The notes beneath the pieces were generated by a model that did not search any database, had not been told where the DNA came from, and saw nothing but the letters and a program-made list of their open reading frames with translations. Source: an uncultured Flavobacteriaceae bacterium (GTDB lineage: Bacteria > Bacteroidota > Bacteroidia > Flavobacteriales > Flavobacteriaceae). From it: a stretch of DNA of 64,000 nt. Shown here piece after piece: positions 44,296-53,848 of the stretch. Positions within the stretch are counted from its first letter, which is position 1. Each line of letters begins with the position of its first letter. The position numbers were made by a program, and so were the translations under genes. The stretch is from NCBI GenBank assembly GCA_943789365.1, contig CALSTV010000001.1, positions 1,922,001 to 1,986,000 of the forward strand, written 5' to 3'.

Positions 44296-45972
44296 ATGAA
44301 GGCTGCTAAGAACACTATCCGAACACGGACTCAAGAATCTACTAGAGCTATTGAACGCCTGTATATAAGTATGCGGCATTTGTTTTCAAGAGGCTTTTAC
44401 AAACCGATGGGGGTTTCTGGAGAAGCCTTGATAGAAGCACTTATGGTGTTACAACCTGAGATCTATGGTTCGATAGGTGAAAAAAAAATGGAGTTGAATG
44501 GGTTGCTATACGTTACTGAGCGTCTCCCAAAAGGTATTGAAGAATGTCAATTCATTAACCTTACAGCAGATGAAGGAGATTTAAAAGCGTCATTTGACAC
44601 CATCGTACCCAAAAAAAGAAGAAGAAATTGTTATCGTATTGATAGGGATTTAATGCATATCGAAATCACAAGAGGAAGGTCTGACATTTATGATAGCATT
44701 ACCCATCTTACTTTTTTATGTATAGAGTCACATAAATTAATGCGTCGAATTCTAAAAAAAGAAGAAGGTGCCGTTGATGTGCAGCGAGAATGGACCCATT
44801 TAGAAGCAATAGTACTCAAGAACAAAAAACTCGATGAACAGGAAAAAGATGTAACTTTTATTCATCTAGGAAGTCTGTTGGGAAGAACTTTTAAAGAAAT
44901 AAAAAAAGCCTATGAGGATTTCGCTACGATTGAAAATCCGGATCGTTTTTTTTATTTTATATATGCACTAGGGCAGTCGGCTATTCAAGAGGAAACCAAC
45001 GGTAAAGAAAGAATCATAACCTTTAGTGATCTGTTAAAAGAGCAAATTGGTCAACATATTTACGGAGAAATTTGGGCTAAAAAGGTAAAAGAATATCTGT
45101 TAGAAAATTCACTAATTAAACGACCCGTCCATATCATAAGTGCAAATATGCATTCTGTTTTAAACACCTTGTACGCTGAAAAAGCGCTAAATGGAATTGA
45201 AGATTTACAAGGGTTTGAGCTTTTTGAGAAATTAAGCATTAGAGAAAACAGAGCCCTTAGAGACCGCGTAAAACAGTTTTCAAAGCAAAATGGGCTTTGT
45301 TATATAAAAGACCAATCAGGAGCAAATATCAATGTACAGATAATTGATACTGCAAAAATTTCCTTTTTAAACCTCAATGTGAGCCCAAATGACAAACCAA
45401 TTCTAATTGTAATGGATTATGCTTTTGGTGAACAAGCCTATGAGACCATGGATGAATTGTTAAAACCATACCTTTCAGGCTCCAAAAGTCATTATTTAAA
45501 CGTACTTTCGATTTCAATAATGGGAAAAGCAGGAATTTTAGAAGGAGGAAAAGGAGATATCATGATTCCAAAAGCACATGTTTTTGAAGGAACCGCCGAC
45601 AATTATCCTTTTAAGAACGAATTTACTAAAAATGATTTGGCAGGGTTTGGCTCTCAGGTATATGAAGGTGCAATGATTACCGTACTTGGAACTTCCTTGC
45701 AAAACAGAGAAGTATTGAACTACTTCTACAGGTCCACTTGGAACGTTATAGGTTTGGAAATGGAAGGAGCACATTATCAAAAAGCCATTCAAGCAGCATC
45801 AAAAATAAGAAACAATATTTCAGAAGATGTAAAAGTAAGGTATGCATATTACGCTTCAGACAACCCATTAAAAACAGGAAGTACATTAGCTTCTGGAGGA
45901 TTGGGAACCTCTGGGGTACGTCCTACCTATGCAATTACCCAGAAAATAATTGAACAAATTTTAATCGAATAA
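44296..45972 (+). CDS. Bacteroidota protein of unknown function with nucleoside-phosphorylase-like C-terminus
   Basis: A 558-residue soluble protein. I believe it belongs to the family labelled DUF6909, from memory only. The N-terminal 330 residues are helical with many charged residues and no motif I can name. The C-terminal half (about 370-558) reads like a PNP/UDP phosphorylase or AMP-nucleosidase fold: ILIVMDYAFGEQAYETMDELL, a glycine-rich MGKAGILEGGKGDIMIPKAHVFEG and VIGLEMEGAHYQKAI, where MEGA is the usual nucleoside-binding Met-Glu. A nucleotide- or nucleoside-processing role is inferred. It is packed 4 bases after rnpA and 17 before the sugar transferase. Confidence 0.75.
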   Translation: MKAAKNTIRTRTQESTRAIERLYISMRHLFSRGFYKPMGVSGEALIEALMVLQPEIYGSIGEKKMELNGLLYVTERLPKGIEECQFINLTADEGDLKASFDTIVPKKRRRNCYRIDRDLMHIEITRGRSDIYDSITHLTFLCIESHKLMRRILKKEEGAVDVQREWTHLEAIVLKNKKLDEQEKDVTFIHLGSLLGRTFKEIKKAYEDFATIENPDRFFYFIYALGQSAIQEETNGKERIITFSDLLKEQIGQHIYGEIWAKKVKEYLLENSLIKRPVHIISANMHSVLNTLYAEKALNGIEDLQGFELFEKLSIRENRALRDRVKQFSKQNGLCYIKDQSGANINVQIIDTAKISFLNLNVSPNDKPILIVMDYAFGEQAYETMDELLKPYLSGSKSHYLNVLSISIMGKAGILEGGKGDIMIPKAHVFEGTADNYPFKNEFTKNDLAGFGSQVYEGAMITVLGTSLQNREVLNYFYRSTWNVIGLEMEGAHYQKAIQAASKIRNNISEDVKVRYAYYASDNPLKTGSTLASGGLGTSGVRPTYAITQKIIEQILIE

Positions 45973-45989
45973 AAGAGTACTTTTGCAAC

Positions 45990-46565
45990 ATGCTAAAAAG
46001 AATTTTTGACATCCTATTTTCACTCATGGTACTAATTTTTGTACTCTCTTGGATGACCCCATTGGTTGCAATTATTATTGTATTGAGTACTGGTGAACGA
46101 CCTTTTTACAAACAAGAAAGAGTGGGAAAAAGGGGAAAGGTTTTTAAAATATTTAAATTTAGAAGTATGAAGGGAATTCCACCTGTAAATGATCCCTTAC
46201 TTTCGAATGAAGAATCGACACGAATTACAATTTTTGGCTCCTTTTTACGAAAATATAGAATTGATGAATTTCCGCAGTTCTATAATGTGTTCATTGGGGA
46301 AATGAGTATTGTTGGTCCAAGACCAGAAAGACAGTTCTTTCTAGATTTGATTATTAGCCATATTCCTAGATATGCCTTATTGCAAGAATTGAAACCAGGA
46401 ATAACTTCTTTAGGGCAAATTCGATACGGCTATGCGGATAGTCTAGAACAAATGAAATTACGAGCAAGATATGATTTAATTTATTTGGATAACTTATCTT
46501 TGTGGACTGATATTAAAATAATCCTTTACACAGTTCTCGTGGTGATAAAAGGTAAAGGAAAATAA
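45990..46565 (+). CDS. Undecaprenyl-phosphate sugar phosphotransferase (PglC/WcaJ catalytic type)
   Basis: A 191-residue monotopic phosphoglycosyl transferase consisting only of the Bac_transf catalytic unit. An N-terminal re-entrant hydrophobic segment (about 1-33) is followed by GERPFYKQERVGKRGKVFKIFKFRSM, the catalytic region FLRKYRIDEFPQFYNVFIGEMSIVGPRPE, and LKPGITSLGQI. It should transfer a sugar-1-phosphate to the lipid carrier as the first step of a glycan. The short form resembles PglC and lacks the extra membrane domain of WcaJ. The next genes are purD and a glycosyltransferase. Confidence 0.92.
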   Translation: MLKRIFDILFSLMVLIFVLSWMTPLVAIIIVLSTGERPFYKQERVGKRGKVFKIFKFRSMKGIPPVNDPLLSNEESTRITIFGSFLRKYRIDEFPQFYNVFIGEMSIVGPRPERQFFLDLIISHIPRYALLQELKPGITSLGQIRYGYADSLEQMKLRARYDLIYLDNLSLWTDIKIILYTVLVVIKGKGK

Positions 46566-46576
46566 ATACATTAAAA

Positions 46577-47860
46577 ATGAACATTCTTATTTTAGGTGCT
46601 GGAGGAAGAGAGCATGCATTTGCTTTAAAACTTTCGCAAAGTAACAAATTATCAAAATTGTATGTGGCTCCAGGAAATGCAGGAACTGCACAATGCGCAA
46701 TCAACGTACATATTGATCCTGTAGATTTTCAGGCAGTAAAAAATACAGTGTTAGAAAATGACATCAATATGGTGATTGTTGGGCCAGAAGCACCACTTGT
46801 AGCTGGTGTTCACGATTTTTTCTTACAAGACGAAGCCTTAAAGAATATCCCTGTAATTGGTCCACAGAAAGACGGTGCCGAACTAGAAGGGAGTAAAGAA
46901 TTTTCAAAAAAATTCATGAAAAAGCATGGGGTTCCAACCGCAGCTTATGAAGCCTTTACCAAAGAGACTTTGGATCAAGGGAAAGCTTTTTTAGAAACGT
47001 TAAAACCACCCTTTGTACTCAAAGCAGATGGTTTAGCAGCAGGTAAAGGAGTGTTGATATTAAACACGCTGGAAGAAGCGAAAGCGGAATTAGAAGACAT
47101 GTTGTCGAATGAAAAATTTGGAGCCGCATCTTCTAAAGTAGTAATTGAAGAGTTTTTGGACGGAATTGAATTGTCTGTGTTTGTATTGACAGACGGGAAA
47201 AGTTATAAAATATTGCCTTCTGCAAAAGACTATAAAAGAATTGGTGAAGGAGATACAGGATTGAACACAGGTGGAATGGGAGCCATTTCTCCAGTGCCTT
47301 TTGCAAATGAAGATTTCTTGAAAAAAGTAGAGGACCGAGTAGTAATCCCAACCGTTGAAGGTTTGCAAAAAGACGGAATAGATTATAGAGGATTTATTTT
47401 TATTGGATTGATGAATATCGATGGAAACCCATTTGTAATTGAATACAATGTGCGTATGGGAGATCCGGAAACAGAAGCAGTTTTACCAAGAATAGAGTCA
47501 GATTTGTTAGAACTTTTTGAAGGTGTTGCAACACAAACCTTAGCTGAAAAATCGTTTAAATTGACTTCAAAAACAGCTACAACGGTAATGACTGTTGCAG
47601 GAGGCTATCCAGAAGCCTATGAAAAAGGAAAAGTAATTTCTGGTTTAAATGACGTTCAAGGAACCACCGTTTACCATGCAGGTACCAAATTGACGGAAGA
47701 TGGCAGTGTTGTAACCAATGGAGGGCGTGTAATGACATTTACTTCACTTGGTGATACCATGGAGGAAGCACTTGAAAAATGTTATTCAAATATTGCTAAA
47801 GTAGCTTTTGAAGGGATGAATTATCGTAAGGATATCGGTTTCGATCTTAAAGACTTGTAA
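46577..47860 (+). CDS. purD: Phosphoribosylamine-glycine ligase
   Basis: A 427-residue ATP-grasp enzyme of purine synthesis that joins glycine to phosphoribosylamine. The N-terminal MNILILGAGGREHAFALKL, the KADGLAAGKGVLI ATP-grasp loop, GDTGLNTGGMGAISPVPF and NVRMGDPETEAVLPRI are diagnostic. Length is typical. It lies 11 bases after the sugar transferase gene and probably shares its transcript. Confidence 0.98.
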   Translation: MNILILGAGGREHAFALKLSQSNKLSKLYVAPGNAGTAQCAINVHIDPVDFQAVKNTVLENDINMVIVGPEAPLVAGVHDFFLQDEALKNIPVIGPQKDGAELEGSKEFSKKFMKKHGVPTAAYEAFTKETLDQGKAFLETLKPPFVLKADGLAAGKGVLILNTLEEAKAELEDMLSNEKFGAASSKVVIEEFLDGIELSVFVLTDGKSYKILPSAKDYKRIGEGDTGLNTGGMGAISPVPFANEDFLKKVEDRVVIPTVEGLQKDGIDYRGFIFIGLMNIDGNPFVIEYNVRMGDPETEAVLPRIESDLLELFEGVATQTLAEKSFKLTSKTATTVMTVAGGYPEAYEKGKVISGLNDVQGTTVYHAGTKLTEDGSVVTNGGRVMTFTSLGDTMEEALEKCYSNIAKVAFEGMNYRKDIGFDLKDL

Positions 47861-47890
47861 TCCTTGAACGGAAGTCTTTAATTGAAAACA

Positions 47891-48970
47891 ATGTCAACAA
47901 AAAAAGCGACTTCTAAACAAACTAAAAAAATTCTTATCGCCCCATTAAATTGGGGCTTAGGACATGCAGCTCGCTGTGTTCCCATAATTCATTTTATACA
48001 AGCTAACGGTTACGAACCTATTATTGCCAGCGACGGTGTAGCACTGGAATTTTTAAAACAAGAATTTCCATCCTTGCTTGCTGAAAGCCTACCTTCCTAT
48101 CATATCAAATACACAAAAAAGGGAAGTTGGTTGAAGTGGAAGCTACTATTGGATATGTTTTCCATCCTCAAAGCGGTACGAAATGAACATAAATTGCTAA
48201 AAACACTTGCCGAAAAATACCAATTGTCTGGTGTTATTTCCGACAATCGATTTGGGATGTATCACAAGGATATCCCTTCTGTATATATAACACATCAACT
48301 ACAAGTGTTTTCTGGAATAACCACCTTTATCACTACCTATATTCATGCGAAATTTATAAATAAATATTCAGAATGTTGGGTGCCAGATATAGCGTTGTTA
48401 AACTCATTATCGGGAAGATTAGCTGAAGGAAAACAGCCAAAAATTCCGGTAAAATATCTCGGTGTTTTATCGAGGTTTAAGAAAGCCAAAAAATCAATGG
48501 TTAACACTGTATTAATATTACTGTCGGGTCCCGAGCCGCAAAGAACTATTTTTGAGCAGCGTTTACTCACAGAATTTGAAAATTATTCAGAAAAAGTATT
48601 GTTTATTAGAGGAATGTTACGACCTACAGCTATTCATACTAATAATCCAAACATTCAGTTGGTAAACTTTTTGAGTGGAAAGGCATTACAAGATGCTATC
48701 AATAGCAGTGAGAAGGTGGTTTGTAGATCGGGATATAGTACCATTATGGACCTTGCAGTATTGGGGAAAAAGTGCTTTTTTGTGCCAACTCCCGGACAAG
48801 GTGAACAAGAATATTTAGCCAAATATTTACAAAAGCAACACATTGCTCCTTACTGTAAGCAAACTGATTTTAAAACATCTCATTTGGATGCTGTAGATGC
48901 TTATAAAGGTTTTGGTGCATATGCGAGCACAAAAATAGATTCAGAACGAATGCAGGTGTTTGATGTATAA
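47891..48970 (+). CDS. GT28/MurG-like glycosyltransferase
   Basis: A 359-residue GT-B glycosyltransferase. It opens, after a basic leader, with KILIAPLNWGLGHAARCVPI, the glycine/histidine acceptor loop of this fold. The C-terminal nucleotide-sugar domain shows VLILLSGPEPQRTIFEQRL and a CRSGYSTIMDLAVLGKKCFFVPTPGQGEQ stretch like that of MurG and diacylglycerol glucosyltransferases (quoted here in part: GYSTIMDLAVLGKK). The donor and acceptor are unknown; a surface glycan or glycolipid is likely given the sugar transferase two genes upstream. ATG 47891 is chosen over a TTG three codons upstream. Confidence 0.85.
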   Translation: MSTKKATSKQTKKILIAPLNWGLGHAARCVPIIHFIQANGYEPIIASDGVALEFLKQEFPSLLAESLPSYHIKYTKKGSWLKWKLLLDMFSILKAVRNEHKLLKTLAEKYQLSGVISDNRFGMYHKDIPSVYITHQLQVFSGITTFITTYIHAKFINKYSECWVPDIALLNSLSGRLAEGKQPKIPVKYLGVLSRFKKAKKSMVNTVLILLSGPEPQRTIFEQRLLTEFENYSEKVLFIRGMLRPTAIHTNNPNIQLVNFLSGKALQDAINSSEKVVCRSGYSTIMDLAVLGKKCFFVPTPGQGEQEYLAKYLQKQHIAPYCKQTDFKTSHLDAVDAYKGFGAYASTKIDSERMQVFDV

Positions 48971-48987
48971 CCGGTCAAGTGGTTGAA

Positions 48988-50025
48988 TTAAGCCCTTTTC
49001 AAGGTAAAAGTAAACGTAGAACCTTTGCCATATTCGCTTTCTAAAGTAATGGTCTCTTTATGTGCCTCCATGATGTGCTTAACAATGGAAAGTCCAAGTC
49101 CGGAACCACCTTGCTCTCTAGATCGACTTTGATCTACACGGTAAAAACGTTCAAAAATTCTATTGATGTTTTCCTGTTTTATGCCCTCTCCGTTATCAGA
49201 TACCTTTATAGCCAATTTGTTTTTTCCTGTAGCTTCAATACCTACCATAATTATACCTCCAAATTTTCCATATTTGATAGAATTTACAATCAAATTGATA
49301 AGCACCTGCTCAATCTTAGCAGCATCTCCTAGTGCCATCACAGGAAACTCATAAAATTTATCGAATCGCAAGGTCATGTTCTTTTTCTTAACCTTCATTT
49401 CGAAAAGATCAAAAACGTTCTGAATCATTTCAATACAGTTGAATGCTTGAATAGTTAAATTCAAATCGTTGCTTTCCAGCTTTGAAATCATGTCTAAATC
49501 TTTCACAATTGAAGCCAAACGTTCTACACCTATATTCGCTCTTTCCAAATATCGATTTCTAATTTCTTTGTCATCGGCAGCACCTTCAATAAGTGTGAGT
49601 AAATAGCCTTGTACTGTAAATAAAGGGGTTTTTAACTCATGTGAAACATTTCCTAAAAACTCTCTTCGATAGGATTCTCGCTCATTTAATGATTCTATTT
49701 CCAGTTGCTTGTCCTTTGCAAATTTTTGCATTTCCTTAGAAAGTGATTCTATATCTGGAGAAATCGATTTTTTACTTAGATTACTCGCATCCAATAGAGA
49801 AACATCCTCGTAAATTTTTAAAACACGTTTGTAAATAAACTGCTCTACTCTTTTTTGGAGCACAATAAAAATCAACAGAAATACACCTGTTGTGAGTACA
49901 GCTATGTTCTGAAAATCCAAAAAATCGTAGTCGAAATAGAAAAGAAGAGACCCAGTACCTACAATGAGAATTGTGAAGATAATGGCAGTGATAAAAGCAA
50001 AAGCGTAGGTTTTTTTAATCTTCAT
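48988..50025 (-). CDS. PhoR-like sensor histidine kinase
   Basis: A 345-residue kinase with two transmembrane helices (about 8-30 and 40-56), no sizeable periplasmic domain and no obvious PAS domain. The HisKA motif FLGNVSHELKTPL carries H129. The HATPase domain shows VLINLIVNSIKYGKFGG (N box), VSDNGEGIKQENINRIFERFYRVD and SGLGLSIVKHIMEAH. Its start overlaps the 3' end of the regulator gene by 11 bases. The gene content on the other side of the regulator (phosphate porin, PiT) points to phosphate sensing, and such a compact PhoR form is common in Bacteroidota. Confidence 0.88.
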   Translation of the reverse strand: MKIKKTYAFAFITAIIFTILIVGTGSLLFYFDYDFLDFQNIAVLTTGVFLLIFIVLQKRVEQFIYKRVLKIYEDVSLLDASNLSKKSISPDIESLSKEMQKFAKDKQLEIESLNERESYRREFLGNVSHELKTPLFTVQGYLLTLIEGAADDKEIRNRYLERANIGVERLASIVKDLDMISKLESNDLNLTIQAFNCIEMIQNVFDLFEMKVKKKNMTLRFDKFYEFPVMALGDAAKIEQVLINLIVNSIKYGKFGGIIMVGIEATGKNKLAIKVSDNGEGIKQENINRIFERFYRVDQSRSREQGGSGLGLSIVKHIMEAHKETITLESEYGKGSTFTFTLKRA

Positions 50026-50707
50026 TCAAAACGAATTTATAACCCACCCCTTTCACTGTTTTAAAATGGTCGTCACCCAGTTTTTCACGAAGTTTTCTAA
50101 TGTGAACATCGATGGTTCTTCCTCCAACAACAACTTCATTTCCCCATACCTTATCAAGAATATTTTCTCGTTTAAAGACTTTGTTAGGCTTCGAAGCAAG
50201 CAGAGAAAAAAGTTCAAATTCCTTTCTAGGCAATACAATTTTCGCACCGTCTTTAATCACCAGATACGCCTCTCGGTCTATCACAATATTCCCCAAAGTA
50301 GTCTTGTCGACGTCTGCATTGTTCTCTTTTACCCTTCTGAGTAGGGATTTAACTTTGCTAACTAATACCTTCGGTTTTACAGGTTTGGTGATGTAATCAT
50401 CAGCACCCGCATCAAAACCGGCTACCTGAGAGTAATCTTCACCCCTTGCTGTTAAAAACGAAATCACCGTATTTTCTAGTCCTTTTGTATTCCTTATTTT
50501 TTCGCAGGCTTCAATTCCATCCATTTCAGGCATCATGATATCGAGTAAAATCAAATGCGGCTTGTGTTTGATCGCCTCTGCAACTGCGCTCATTCCGTTA
50601 TTGGCTGTATGGATTGAATAACCTTCGTTTTTTAAATTGTAGCCTACAATTTCAAGAATATCAGGCTCATCATCGACTAGTAAAATTTTGATCTCATTTG
50701 TTTTCAT
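50015..50707 (-). CDS. PhoB-like OmpR-family response regulator
   Basis: A 230-residue regulator. The receiver domain (1-120) has D12/D13, phospho-acceptor D56 in LLDIMMPEMDG and K108 in DDYITKPVKP. The C-terminal winged helix (about 135-228) shows RKEFELFSLLASKPNKVF, the recognition region VVVGGRTIDVHIRKLREKLG and FKTVKGVGYKF. It is transcribed away from the TonB receptor at 50888, from a 180-base gap that contains Pho-box-like repeats, so it may regulate both itself and the phosphate genes. Confidence 0.9.
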   Translation of the reverse strand: MKTNEIKILLVDDEPDILEIVGYNLKNEGYSIHTANNGMSAVAEAIKHKPHLILLDIMMPEMDGIEACEKIRNTKGLENTVISFLTARGEDYSQVAGFDAGADDYITKPVKPKVLVSKVKSLLRRVKENNADVDKTTLGNIVIDREAYLVIKDGAKIVLPRKEFELFSLLASKPNKVFKRENILDKVWGNEVVVGGRTIDVHIRKLREKLGDDHFKTVKGVGYKFVLNED

Positions 50708-50765
50708 AGGTACTTGCTTTCGAGGTTACACAAAGCTACGCATAAAATTCATCTTGTTGCTTTAG

Positions 50766-50783
50766 TTAACAATCATTTAATCT
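50766..50783 (+). promoter_or_regulatory. Candidate Pho box between phoB-like gene and TonB receptor
   Basis: TTAACAA-TCAT-TTAATCT: two 7-base units at 11-base period. A second imperfect copy begins TTAACAT at 50796. The same TTAACA-N5-TTAAT pattern recurs at 53734-53751, and an exact 7-4-7 repeat occurs at 56428-56445, all before genes of the phosphate locus. Confidence 0.5.
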
Positions 50784-50887
50784 TGGAGCTCAATCTTAAC
50801 ATAAAATTCATGTTACAATAAAGAAGGGGTAACTTTTTATTGACCGAATAAATAGAATTTTGCAGCTCAAAATAAGTTATAAATATA

Positions 50888-53641
50888 ATGAGAAAATTAT
50901 TAGTTGTATTCGTACTATTGTTAACAACCGTTATTACGGGGCAGGAACGAGGAATTGTAGAAGGTATTGTTACCGATAAAGAAATGAATAATGAGTCACT
51001 CCCATTTGCAAATGTATTTGTAAAAGGAACGACTGTTGGTGCTACTACCGATTTTGATGGAAAATACACCTTGTCATTAGAAGAAGGAGAACATGTTATT
51101 GTTTTTAGTTTTGTTGGGTATGCTACAGAAGAAGTAACAGTTTCTGTAGAGGCTGGTCAAAATTATTCAATAAATCAAGTACTAGGTGCCAGCGAAGGAA
51201 TTACTATGGATGAGGTAATTGTAAAAGCACAAGTTAGTAGAGAAAAAGAATCGGCCCTATTGGCTGAAAAAAAGAAAGCTGTTGTAATGACTGCCGCTAT
51301 TGGAGCACAAGAATTATCACGTAAAGGGGTAAGCAATGTAGCAGCGGCTGTCACAAAAGTATCTGGTGTCTCTAAACAAGAAGGTTCAGGAAGTGTTTTT
51401 GTACGTGGTTTAGGAGATCGTTATAACATCACAACGCTAAACGGATTGCCGTTGCCTTCAAACAATCCGAGTAATAAGAATATTGACCTTTCTGTATTTT
51501 CGACAGATGTTGTGGAGGCCATTGATATTAGTAAAACCTTTGAAACTAAAAATTACGGTGATTTTGGAGGAGCAAATATCAATATAAAAGCTAAAAATTT
51601 TAGAGGAACACCTTATGTTAAAATAGGGGCAAGTGCAGGTGTCAATTCTAATGTATCGGGTCTTTCTAATTTTTACTTACAAGATGGACCGAGTACTTCA
51701 GGTTTTGGAGAACTAGAAATTCCTGAAAGTCCAACAACACCCTTAAATTATACGACAAGTTGGGATCGTGTAAGAAGCAATAACATTATGAACAAAGGGT
51801 TTGCCCTTTCCGCAGGAAAATCTTTCGAAATGGGAGAAGAAGGGAAATTAAACACTTTTATTACTGCTTCACATAAATCTGAAACTAGTTTTAGAGAAGG
51901 AATTCAAAGAGGAGATGTAGACGCGCAAGCTGATCCAAAATCTGATTTTGAAGTAGAATCTTATGGTTACGATACCAAAACTACGGTAATGGCTACGCTA
52001 AACTATAGAATTGACGATAATAATACAGTAGGGTTTACTTCCTTGTTTTTAAACTCAACAGAGCAGGATTATAGTGAATATGTAGGGAATTACGAGGAAT
52101 TTGATGGAGGAACTGATTCTTCAGAAGACAATGAATTCGGAATCATTCAAAGAGGAACTTTTGATAGAACACAATTATTTGTAAATCAATTGTTAGGAAG
52201 TCATACATTTTCAGAAAAATTGAGTTTCGAATGGGCAGGAGGCGTTAGTTCTTTGAATAACGATGTTCCAGACCGTATGCAAAATACATTTATTCCCTCT
52301 AGTGAAACAGAAGGATTGTATACATTTTTTTCAAACTCGGCCATTGATAACCACAGATATTATCAAAACTTAAAAGAAGATGAGTTGTCAGCAAATGCGG
52401 TATTTTCCTATAAATTTTCTGAAAATAGCGAAGATGAGTATAGCGGACTTTTTAAAATTGGATACTCAGGTCGTTTTAAAAACGTAGCTTTTGAATCTGA
52501 ACAATTCGATTTCAATATCGTAGAAGATATTTTTAATTTTGAGATTGAAGACATTCACCATGTAGACAACTATCTCAACGAAGATAACTTTTACAACGCA
52601 AGCTATAGCATAAAGCAAATTAGTCAGTTGTACTTTGGAGACCAGTTTATAAATTCATTAGTTTCAAGTGTTCAATATGGTTTCTCTGAAAACTTTACCG
52701 CAGTAGCAGGTTTGAGAATTGAGTCAATCTATCAAAGTATTGGATATATCAGTACTTTGGTTCCTGATGGTGAATTTTCCGAAACCACGCAGAACGAATT
52801 CTTACCAAGTATCTCTGGAAAATGGACACTGTCTGACAAACAAAATATAAAGTTTGCAGGAAGTAAGACCTATACGTTGCCTCAGTTTAAAGAAAGAGCA
52901 AAAATGCTTTTCGAAGAAGTAACACAAACCTATATTGGAAACCCCGATTTGTACAGCTCAGACAACTATAATTTTGATTTAGGATGGGAAATTTATCCAA
53001 GCTCAGGGGAGCTAATCTCTGTAACTGGTTTTGGAAAGATGATTCAAAACCCAATCAACGAAGTATTTATAAACTCTTCTTCGGGTGAAATTAGTTATGT
53101 AAACTCAGGTGACCGTGCAACCGTATACGGTTTGGAATTTGAATTGAAGAAAAACCTGGCAGAATTTGTAAATGCAAATGACTTGTCTCGTAAAGTCTCT
53201 CTTGGTGTAAACTTGTCTTTGATGCAATCCAATCAAGATTTTAACGAAGAAAAAGTAGCTGAAGAAACCGACTATGCTGCAAGTTTTACTTACGAAGAAG
53301 GTAGTTTAACAGGAGCTTCTGATTTGTTAGCAAATGCCGATATCTCTTATTTCTCTGAACTTTCAGAAGACACAAATCTGATGGCAACTGTAGCATATAC
53401 TTATTTCTCAGATAAAATGAAAGTTATTGGAACCCAAGAAAGAGGAAACTTGGTAGATCAAGGTAATGGTAGTTTGGACTTTGTTTTAAAATCTGAATTC
53501 AACAAAAAATTAAACATCGGTTTTGCTGTAAAAAACATATTGAACCCTGAATTGAAGACCATTCAAGAAACTCAAAATGTAATTATCAATTCCTATAAAA
53601 AAGGAGTAGACTTCAGTTTGTCATGCTCGTATCAATTTTAA
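50888..53641 (+). CDS. TonB-dependent receptor of the phosphate locus
   Basis: A 917-residue outer-membrane receptor. The signal peptide ends near VITGQ (about 19). A CarboxypepD_reg domain (about 22-110, GIVTDKE to FSFVGYATEE) precedes the plug (about 125-240) with GSVFVRGLGDRYNITTLNGL. A large barrel ends VDFSLSCSYQF. It follows the PhoB-like gene divergently and is followed by a beta-helix lipoprotein, a phosphate porin and PiT. By position it is a candidate importer of a phosphorus source under PhoB control. The ligand is not deducible from the sequence. Confidence 0.9.
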   Translation: MRKLLVVFVLLLTTVITGQERGIVEGIVTDKEMNNESLPFANVFVKGTTVGATTDFDGKYTLSLEEGEHVIVFSFVGYATEEVTVSVEAGQNYSINQVLGASEGITMDEVIVKAQVSREKESALLAEKKKAVVMTAAIGAQELSRKGVSNVAAAVTKVSGVSKQEGSGSVFVRGLGDRYNITTLNGLPLPSNNPSNKNIDLSVFSTDVVEAIDISKTFETKNYGDFGGANINIKAKNFRGTPYVKIGASAGVNSNVSGLSNFYLQDGPSTSGFGELEIPESPTTPLNYTTSWDRVRSNNIMNKGFALSAGKSFEMGEEGKLNTFITASHKSETSFREGIQRGDVDAQADPKSDFEVESYGYDTKTTVMATLNYRIDDNNTVGFTSLFLNSTEQDYSEYVGNYEEFDGGTDSSEDNEFGIIQRGTFDRTQLFVNQLLGSHTFSEKLSFEWAGGVSSLNNDVPDRMQNTFIPSSETEGLYTFFSNSAIDNHRYYQNLKEDELSANAVFSYKFSENSEDEYSGLFKIGYSGRFKNVAFESEQFDFNIVEDIFNFEIEDIHHVDNYLNEDNFYNASYSIKQISQLYFGDQFINSLVSSVQYGFSENFTAVAGLRIESIYQSIGYISTLVPDGEFSETTQNEFLPSISGKWTLSDKQNIKFAGSKTYTLPQFKERAKMLFEEVTQTYIGNPDLYSSDNYNFDLGWEIYPSSGELISVTGFGKMIQNPINEVFINSSSGEISYVNSGDRATVYGLEFELKKNLAEFVNANDLSRKVSLGVNLSLMQSNQDFNEEKVAEETDYAASFTYEEGSLTGASDLLANADISYFSELSEDTNLMATVAYTYFSDKMKVIGTQERGNLVDQGNGSLDFVLKSEFNKKLNIGFAVKNILNPELKTIQETQNVIINSYKKGVDFSLSCSYQF

Positions 53642-53733
53642 AATAAATAAAACAGTTAAGAAGGTTCGGTAGAAATCATTTTTGAGGTAATGCTTTAGTA
53701 GTTAACACTCTCTTTACTTATATCAGTACATTC

Positions 53734-53751
53734 TTAACAGCGATTTAATTT
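53734..53751 (+). promoter_or_regulatory. Candidate Pho box before the beta-helix lipoprotein gene
   Basis: TTAACAG-CGAT-TTAATTT, period 11, nearly the same as the box at 50766. A related copy, TTAACAC-TCTC-TTTACTT, lies at 53702-53719. Together they suggest a separate promoter for the lipoprotein gene. Confidence 0.5.
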
Positions 53752-53848
53752 TTACATAATACCAAAGTTGCTTCGTTGCGCTTTCTTTGTAGTGTAATTA
53801 CAAACAAACAAATAAACGAAAAGTAACAAACAACAAATTAAAACAGAA

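Noticed and set aside
50066-50396. Plus-strand ORFs antisense to the PhoB-like gene
   Set aside because: They are shadow frames with no family match, and the minus-strand regulator is complete.
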